Origin: Bacteroidota bacterium
Lineage (GTDB): Bacteria > Bacteroidota > Bacteroidia > 2-12-FULL-35-15
Assembly: GCA_947469885.1 (NCBI GenBank)
Contig: CANIQT010000009.1
Coordinates: 62,001-126,000, forward strand
Direction of reading: 5' to 3'
DNA length: 64,000 nt
This document shows, piece after piece, positions 59,227 through 64,000 of this stretch. The position numbers were made by a program, and so were the translations under genes. Position 1 is the first letter of the stretch; every line of letters begins with the position of its first letter. The notes under the pieces were generated by a model. The model did no database searches and was not told the DNA's origin. It saw only the letters and a program-made list of their open reading frames with translations.

Positions 59227-59586
59227 ATGGCTTACAAAGAAAGAGATATTGATAAATTATACTATACAATTGGTGAAGTTGCAAAATTATTTGAAGTCAA
59301 AGCTTCACTCATTCGCTACTGGGAAAACGAGTTTGATGTTATTCAACCCAAATTAAATAAAAAGGGAAACCGCCTTTTTACTCCGCAAGATATCGAAACG
59401 TATAAAATAATATTTAATCTGATTCGCGTCCAGGGATTAACATTGGATGGGGCAAAAAAATATTTAAAAGAAAATAAAACGGCAGTGAAACACGAGATAA
59501 AAACAGCTGAAACCCAATTTTCGGAAATAGAAAATAAATTAAAAAAGATTAAAAAATCGTTGATAGAATTAAGAGATCAGCTTTAA
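59227..59586 (+). CDS. MerR-family transcriptional regulator
   Basis: The start is taken at ATG 59227 rather than the GTG one codon before. The 119 residues open with the MerR helix-turn-helix IGEVAKLFEVKASLIRYWEN (about residues 15-35) and the wing PKLNKKGNRLFTPQDIETYK, followed by a coiled-coil dimerisation helix. No Cys or other effector site is seen, so it is one of the small MerR-like proteins without ligand domain. It ends with a 4-nt overlap of stop codons with hldD on the other strand. Confidence 0.93.
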   Translation: MAYKERDIDKLYYTIGEVAKLFEVKASLIRYWENEFDVIQPKLNKKGNRLFTPQDIETYKIIFNLIRVQGLTLDGAKKYLKENKTAVKHEIKTAETQFSEIENKLKKIKKSLIELRDQL

Positions 59587-60548
59587 TAATACTTCTTTCC
59601 CACTAAATAATTCTCTACATAATCTTTTACTCCTTCTTCCAACGAATGAAAAGGTTTATCATATCCAATCGATTTTAGTTTGGTCATATTGGCTTCGGTG
59701 AAATATTGGTATTTATCACGGATGTCAATTGGAGTATCGATAAAATTAATGTTGGCTTTTTTGTTCACTCCTGCAAAAGTATTGTTTACCAAATCTAAAA
59801 AAGTTCTTGCTTTACCTGACCCAAGATTATAAATACCGGAATCTTTTCGATGGTGTAAAAGAAAATAACATACTGCTACCACATCTTTTACATAAACAAA
59901 ATCACGTAGTTGCTCTCCATCCTTATAATTAGGATTGTGCGAGCGAAATAATTTCACTTCTCCTTTTTCCTTTATTTGATTGTAAGCATGCATAATGACA
60001 GAAGCCATTCTGCCCTTATGATATTCATTGGGTCCGTAAACATTAAAAAATTTTAAACCAACCCAAAAATATGGTTTGTGTTCTTGTTTAATAGCCCATT
60101 TATCAAAATCATTTTTAGAATCTCCATAAGGATTCAATGGTTTTAGTTTTTCTATTATTTCATGATTATCTTCATAACCAAATTCCCCTAAACCATAAGT
60201 GGCAGCAGAGGAGGCATACACAAACGGCAAACCAAATTCTACACAAACATTCCAAACATCTTTGGTGTAATTCAAATTCAGTTTATCAAATATTTCTTTG
60301 TTGAATTCGGTGGTATCTGTTCTTGCACCAATATGAAATACCATTTGTACTAATCGCTGATTAGCAGATAGCCATGATATAAATTTATCCCTATTTACCT
60401 TTTGAGAATATATCTTCCCGTCCAGATTTTTCATTTTTGTTTCATCAGAAAAATCATCAACGATAATAATATCTTTAAACCCTTCTTTGTTTAATTTACT
60501 AACCAAACAACTTCCTATAAAGCCTGCTGCACCTGTTACTACTATCAT
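59583..60548 (-). CDS. hldD: ADP-L-glycero-D-manno-heptose-6-epimerase
   Basis: The 321 residues form an extended SDR epimerase: NAD-binding GAAGFIG (6-12), the region HIGARTDTTEFN (about 72-83) and the catalytic YGDSK (Tyr141, Lys145). Family-specific stretches include KFFNVYGPNEYHKGRMASV and QLRDFVYVKDVV. It makes the heptose precursor for lipopolysaccharide inner core, in the cytoplasm. No other heptose genes are near. A repeat of ACGAAT words lies just upstream. Confidence 0.94.
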   Translation of the reverse strand: MIVVTGAAGFIGSCLVSKLNKEGFKDIIIVDDFSDETKMKNLDGKIYSQKVNRDKFISWLSANQRLVQMVFHIGARTDTTEFNKEIFDKLNLNYTKDVWNVCVEFGLPFVYASSAATYGLGEFGYEDNHEIIEKLKPLNPYGDSKNDFDKWAIKQEHKPYFWVGLKFFNVYGPNEYHKGRMASVIMHAYNQIKEKGEVKLFRSHNPNYKDGEQLRDFVYVKDVVAVCYFLLHHRKDSGIYNLGSGKARTFLDLVNNTFAGVNKKANINFIDTPIDIRDKYQYFTEANMTKLKSIGYDKPFHSLEEGVKDYVENYLVGKKYY

Positions 60549-60554
60549 ATATAC

Positions 60555-60584
60555 TACGAATTACGAATATTAACGAATTATGAA
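60555..60584. repeat. ACGAATT-type repeat upstream of hldD
   Basis: ACGAATT, ACGAATATT, ACGAATT, ATGAATT in tandem between hldD and mqnD. Confidence 0.7.
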
Positions 60585-60600
60585 TTTGTTTTTCAATCAA

Positions 60601-61479
60601 TTAACTTACAAAAATATTATCTTCCATTTTTTCTATTACTCCTAATTCCTGGGCTTTGTCAAACAATAGTTTTACAGCTCGTTTTCCTTCTTCACCCAAA
60701 TTGAGTGAATAATTATTGACATATAAATCAATGTGTTTTTTAATCACATCATCATGCATGGTTTGAGAATGCAGCTTTACATAAACTTTGCTGGAATCAG
60801 GATTTGCAAAGGCATACTCAACACTTCTCCTGATTATACGATTCACTTTTTGCTTCAATTCTTCTGAAAAGTTTCTTTTTATAACGATGCCACCTAACGG
60901 AATGGGTGCAATGGCAAGTGTTTCCCAGTATTCGCCTAAATCAATTATTTTCTTCAACCCTTTTTGCTCATATGTAAAACGATTTTCATGAATGATTAAT
61001 CCTGCATCCACATCACCTCTCACTACTGCATCTTCGATATCATTAAATTTCATTTCAACAGTATTTATTGCAAATGGAAAAGCTAAAGCCAACAGAAAAT
61101 TAGCAGTGGTAAACTTTCCAGGAATAGCAATGGAAAGATTTGCCATCTTGGATTTTAAATTTGTAATAACATAATTGGTATCCTCGTTCATACTTACCAA
61201 TAATGGGCCACAGCCATTACCTAAAGCACTACCTGCGTTAAGCAACTGATAATTTTTCGTGATATAAGCGTAGGCATGGTAGGAGAGTTTAGTAATGTCA
61301 AGTTTGTTGTCAAAAGCTTTCTGGTTTAATGATTCCACATCATCCATATACACCTCAAACTTCAATCCTTCTGTATCTATTTTACTATTCACCATTGCAT
61401 CAAAAATAAAACAATCGTTGGGGCAAGGACTGAAACCTAATGTCAATATTGATTGTTGATTGTTGATTGTTAAATTCAT
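60601..61479 (-). CDS. mqnD: 1,4-dihydroxy-6-naphthoate synthase
   Basis: The 292 residues match MqnD: LTLGFSPCPNDCFIFDAMVN (residues 13-32), VYMDDVESLNQKAFDNKLDI, KLSYHAYAYITKNYQLLNAG and the late GLIIHENRFTYEQKGLKKI. It cleaves cyclic dehypoxanthinyl futalosine to 1,4-dihydroxy-6-naphthoate in the futalosine route to menaquinone. The gene for the preceding step, mqnB, is adjacent (6 nt apart). The first codons include a TTGAT repeat read as LTINNQQS, so the N-terminus is partly repeat-derived. Confidence 0.96.
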   Translation of the reverse strand: MNLTINNQQSILTLGFSPCPNDCFIFDAMVNSKIDTEGLKFEVYMDDVESLNQKAFDNKLDITKLSYHAYAYITKNYQLLNAGSALGNGCGPLLVSMNEDTNYVITNLKSKMANLSIAIPGKFTTANFLLALAFPFAINTVEMKFNDIEDAVVRGDVDAGLIIHENRFTYEQKGLKKIIDLGEYWETLAIAPIPLGGIVIKRNFSEELKQKVNRIIRRSVEYAFANPDSSKVYVKLHSQTMHDDVIKKHIDLYVNNYSLNLGEEGKRAVKLLFDKAQELGVIEKMEDNIFVS

Positions 61480-61485
61480 CTTCTT

Positions 61486-62154
61486 TTAAAAAGCATCTAA
61501 TATTTCTATTAATTTATTATTCAGATTTTTGATAGCAAGCGGAATATTCCATGCCTTCTTATTTCTCTTCTCCACAAAATTAGAAACACAACGAATCTGG
61601 TAATTAGCTAATCCGAAATCATCGCATGCTAACATAAATGAAGCCCCTTCCATACTTTCCACTATCGGATGAAATCGCTTCACTACCCTTTCGATACTTT
61701 TTTCATTTCCATGAACAGTATTAACTGTTATTCCATTTACTTTGGGTAAAAGTTCAATTTGGAAATTTGAAAAGTCTTTGCTCAGGTTAATATTTTCAAT
61801 AGTAGTAACAGCATATAGCTTTAACTTGGAAACACTAAGGAAATTATCCCCATCCTCTGCACCCATTTCAGAAAATGTATCTTTATAGACGTTTACAATC
61901 GTTCCAATTTCAAGGTTTCTATTAAAGCTCCCGCACAACCCAACATTTAAAGCTACATCATAGGTTTCTTCTGCAAGAATAGCGACTGTATCCATTGCTG
62001 TTTGAACCATTCCGACTCCAGTAATTGCGATTGAGATTTTCAGTTTTTTATATTTGAAATCGGTTGTAGTAAACGGAATTGGCGATTTCAATTTCTTTAA
62101 TTTTAACAACGGTTCAATTTCTTTCTCCGTTGCTGCTACTATTAATATTTTCAT
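61486..62154 (-). CDS. mqnB: Futalosine hydrolase
   Basis: The start is placed at MKILIVAATEKEIEP (ATG 62152-62154), nine codons inside the long frame, because it is the normal family start. The protein is about 222 residues. Signatures of nucleoside phosphorylase/hydrolase folds are seen: LIVAATEKEIEPLL, ALNVGLCGSFNRNLEIGTIV, MGAEDGDNF and the late VESMEGASFMLACDDFG. It hydrolyses futalosine to dehypoxanthine futalosine. A -7 box TAACTTTG ends 6 nt before the ATG, so the transcript is nearly leaderless. Confidence 0.95.
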   Translation of the reverse strand: MKILIVAATEKEIEPLLKLKKLKSPIPFTTTDFKYKKLKISIAITGVGMVQTAMDTVAILAEETYDVALNVGLCGSFNRNLEIGTIVNVYKDTFSEMGAEDGDNFLSVSKLKLYAVTTIENINLSKDFSNFQIELLPKVNGITVNTVHGNEKSIERVVKRFHPIVESMEGASFMLACDDFGLANYQIRCVSNFVEKRNKKAWNIPLAIKNLNNKLIEILDAF

Positions 62155-62160
62155 AGGAGG

Positions 62161-62168
62161 CAAAGTTA
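62161..62168 (-). promoter_or_regulatory. -7 promoter box of mqnB-mqnD
   Basis: The minus strand reads TAACTTTG; the ATG begins 6 nt further on. Divergent from the next box by about 30 nt. Confidence 0.6.
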
Positions 62169-62198
62169 CAATTTTAAACATTACTCATTAAAACGTAT

Positions 62199-62206
62199 TA
62201 TCTTTG
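62199..62206 (+). promoter_or_regulatory. -7 promoter box of the PTPS/QueD gene
   Basis: TATCTTTG matches TAnnTTTG, 20 nt before the ATG at 62227. Confidence 0.6.
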
Positions 62207-62226
62207 CACCCTATTTTTACAAAACA

Positions 62227-62640
62227 ATGATATACATTACAAGAAGGGAACATTTTAATGCCGCTCACAAATTGTTTAACACAAACTGGAGCGAAGAAAA
62301 AAACAATGAAGTGTTTGGCAAATGTGCTAACCCCAATTGGCACGGACATAACTACAATTTATATGTTACTGTTAAAGGAAGCGTGAATCCTGACACCGGT
62401 TATTCGGTTAACTTAAAAGAATTAAGTTCGATTATCCGTATTTATATTACAGATAAATTAGATCATAAAAATCTTAATCTGGATGTTGATTTTATGAAAG
62501 GATTAATGCCATCGACAGAGAATGTAGCCATTGCAATATGGAAAGAACTTTTGCCACATGTCAATAAATTGGATTGCAAACTTCATAGCATTAAACTTTA
62601 TGAAACAGAAAATAATTATGTTGAATACTTTGGCGAATAA
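62227..62640 (+). CDS. 6-pyruvoyltetrahydropterin synthase / 6-carboxytetrahydropterin synthase family
   Basis: The 137 residues contain the three zinc His: His14 (EHFNAAHK) and His39/His41 (NWHGHNYN). The catalytic Cys33 lies in VFGKCANPNWHGHNYN, and LDHKNLNLDVDF closes the core. The motif FGKC-NPN-HGHNY, with six residues between Cys and the first His, resembles eukaryotic-type PTPS more than E. coli QueD, where the spacing is shorter. It makes 6-pyruvoyl- or 6-carboxy-tetrahydropterin from dihydroneopterin triphosphate, the product of folE, which lies 73 nt downstream. Confidence 0.9.
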   Translation: MIYITRREHFNAAHKLFNTNWSEEKNNEVFGKCANPNWHGHNYNLYVTVKGSVNPDTGYSVNLKELSSIIRIYITDKLDHKNLNLDVDFMKGLMPSTENVAIAIWKELLPHVNKLDCKLHSIKLYETENNYVEYFGE

Positions 62641-62712
62641 TTAGTTGATGTACTGATTTCCGATGAGCTGATTCAAACAATAAAACAATTTAACAATAAT
62701 CCAAGATAATAC

Positions 62713-63336
62713 ATGAGCCACGATGAATTTGATGATGTAGAAGGATATAAAAAAATAGACCGTTATAATTTAAAGTCTATTGAAACTATCGCGACTAATT
62801 ATAAAAGTATTTTAAAAGAAATGGGTGAAGACTCTGCTCGTGAAGGGCTTTTGAAAACACCTGAAAGGGTTGCAAAATCGCTTCAATTTCTTACTCATGG
62901 TTATGATTTGGACCCTGAAAAGATTTTGAAAGATGCTATGTTTAAAGAAGACTATAAACAAATGGTGATTGTAAAAGACATAGAAGTGTATTCAATGTGC
63001 GAACATCACTTGCTCCCTTTCTTTGGTAAAGCCCATGTAGCTTATATCCCTAATGGTTGTATTGTTGGATTAAGTAAAATTCCCCGTGTGGTAGACGCTT
63101 TTGCAAGAAGATTACAGGTACAAGAAAGATTGACTACTGAAATAAGAGATTGTATTGAAGAAACCCTGAAACCTATGGGAGTTGCAGTGGTTATAGAGTG
63201 TTCTCACCTTTGTATGCAAATGAGGGGAATTCAAAAACAAAATTCTGTTACTACTACTTCGGCCTTTACAGGTGAATTTCTGAAAGATACTACCCGTAAA
63301 GAATTTATAAGTTTGATAGGAGCTAAACTTCATTAA
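62713..63336 (+). CDS. folE: GTP cyclohydrolase I
   Basis: The 207 residues are complete, with zinc ligands Cys96 and His99 in [19 protein letters not shown] and Cys167 in [13 protein letters not shown]. The [20 protein letters not shown] stretch is the family core. It forms dihydroneopterin triphosphate from GTP, the first step to folate and tetrahydropterins. It follows the PTPS/QueD gene by 73 nt, so the two are probably one pterin transcript; the far PCD gene (15 kb) completes a possible BH4 recycling set. Confidence 0.97.
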   Translation: MSHDEFDDVEGYKKIDRYNLKSIETIATNYKSILKEMGEDSAREGLLKTPERVAKSLQFLTHGYDLDPEKILKDAMFKEDYKQMVIVKDIEVYSMCEHHLLPFFGKAHVAYIPNGCIVGLSKIPRVVDAFARRLQVQERLTTEIRDCIEETLKPMGVAVVIECSHLCMQMRGIQKQNSVTTTSAFTGEFLKDTTRKEFISLIGAKLH

Positions 63337-63360
63337 TAAATCATAAAATTAACTGACATT

Positions 63361-63392
63361 TTTGCATACAATGGCATTCGGTATTATCTTTG
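63361..63392 (+). promoter_or_regulatory. Complete Bacteroidota promoter for the Bax-inhibitor-1 gene
   Basis: TTTG at 63361-63364 is followed exactly 20 nt later by TATCTTTG at 63385-63392, 33 nt before the ATG. Confidence 0.75.
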
Positions 63393-63425
63393 TACCGTTA
63401 TTTACAACTAAAACATATATATACA

Positions 63426-64000
63426 ATGGAAACCAATAATTTTAATTACGTTCAATCAAGAGAAGAAACAGCAGCTATCTCTAAAACCTTTATGTCATCT
63501 GTGTTTTCATGGATGTTTGCTGCCTTGGCAATTACTTCGGTGGTGGCTTATTATTTTGGAAACAGTTTGGATTTAATTACTTTACTTGTTGACCCTATGG
63601 TAGGCAAAATGACAGGACTTGGTTATGCAGTAATGTTTGCCCCTCTGGCATTTATTTTAATCATGTCGTTTGGGTTTAACAAACTTTCTTACCCAGTATT
63701 ATTATTTATTTTTCTAGCCTTTTCAGCAGTTATGGGAATGAGTTTAAGTTTCATTTTCCTTGCTTACACTGCGGGTTCTATATTTGGAACATTTGTGGCT
63801 GCTTCAGGAATGTTTGGTGTAATGGCATTGGTAGGATATACTACCAAAACAGATTTAACCAAATTTGGTTCTATTATGATGATGGGATTAGTAGGTATTA
63901 TTATTGCTTCAATAATAAATATGTTTTTGCACAGCAGCGGAATGGAATACATGATAAGCTTTATTGGAGTTCTTGTATTTACTGGGTTAACCGCTTATGA
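63426..64000 (+). CDS. Bax inhibitor-1/YccA family membrane protein (3' end outside window)
   Basis: From ATG 63426 the frame is open to the right edge (191 complete codons). Several membrane helices and the BI-1 core are visible: SSVFSWMFAALAITSVVAYY near the start, LAFSAVMGMSLSFIFLAYTA and FVAASGMFGVMALVGYTTKT. Such proteins are inner-membrane channels or modulators of proteases and calcium in bacteria (YccA/YbhL group). About 40 residues are missing. Confidence 0.9.
   Translation, partial: METNNFNYVQSREETAAISKTFMSSVFSWMFAALAITSVVAYYFGNSLDLITLLVDPMVGKMTGLGYAVMFAPLAFILIMSFGFNKLSYPVLLFIFLAFSAVMGMSLSFIFLAYTAGSIFGTFVAASGMFGVMALVGYTTKTDLTKFGSIMMMGLVGIIIASIINMFLHSSGMEYMISFIGVLVFTGLTAY

Overview
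The window is chromosomal DNA from a Bacteroidota bacterium, probably an uncultured relative of the Chitinophagales/Sphingobacteriales. Several features support this. Five secreted proteins end in type IX secretion (T9SS) sorting domains with YPNP-like motifs. A complete BatA-E aerotolerance operon is present. Two genes of the futalosine menaquinone route (mqnB, mqnD) occur. Many genes are preceded by the Bacteroidota -7 promoter box TAnnTTTG, in two cases with a -33 TTTG 20 nt upstream. The DNA is visibly AT-rich.

Layout. 1-321: partial metallophosphoesterase. 360-8827 (minus): moxR - DUF58 - membrane protein - batA - batB - batC - batD - batE, tightly packed. 9002-12469: T9SS-exported arylsulfotransferase-like protein, a small secreted protein and an adhesin-like T9SS protein. 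12548-15309: three YceI genes, a divergent HxlR-type repressor with three back-to-back perfect palindromes in its promoter, and a pterin-carbinolamine dehydratase. 15318-22974: a T9SS protein, a DUF2130 protein, an MFS exporter broken by one in-frame stop, an acyltransferase, a DedA-like protein and penicillin-binding protein 1C. 23110-27514: an auto-adhesin-like lipoprotein, unrecognised proteins, a 21-bp minisatellite and a T9SS protein that is also broken by an in-frame stop. 27613-46483: a TPR protein and an 18.2-kb gene for a secreted protein of about 6055 residues. 47186-50111: a TPR/PD40/coiled-coil protein and the initiator tRNA. 50191-54341: an exonuclease/GIY-YIG nuclease, then a LexA-like regulator next to dinB, followed by two decayed pieces of a dnaE 5' end. 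54342-64000: a peptidoglycan peptidase, an amino-acid permease, a lipoprotein, a beta-lactamase-fold hydrolase, a MerR regulator, hldD, mqnD, mqnB, a PTPS/QueD enzyme, folE and a partial Bax-inhibitor-1 gene.

The most unusual object is the giant protein. It has a seven-bladed RCC1 propeller, then seven cassettes in which different domains (four GEVED, one GATase/ThuA-like, one MAM-like, one LamG) are inserted at the same point of a BACON/ASH-like scaffold. These are followed by 36 tandem Ig-like domains and a T9SS tail. Within the Ig array a seven-domain higher-order repeat (ABCDEFG) can be read: two full copies, then ABCD, then ABCDE. In all four copies domain B lacks its first cysteine and the next domain, C, lacks its second, which suggests a disulfide across the B/C junction.

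The other points of interest are the HxlR palindrome cluster facing the YceI genes, the decayed dnaE of the lexA-dinB cassette, and locus-specific heptamer repeats at gene borders that are sometimes translated into N-termini. All family assignments come from reading the sequence; no database search was run.
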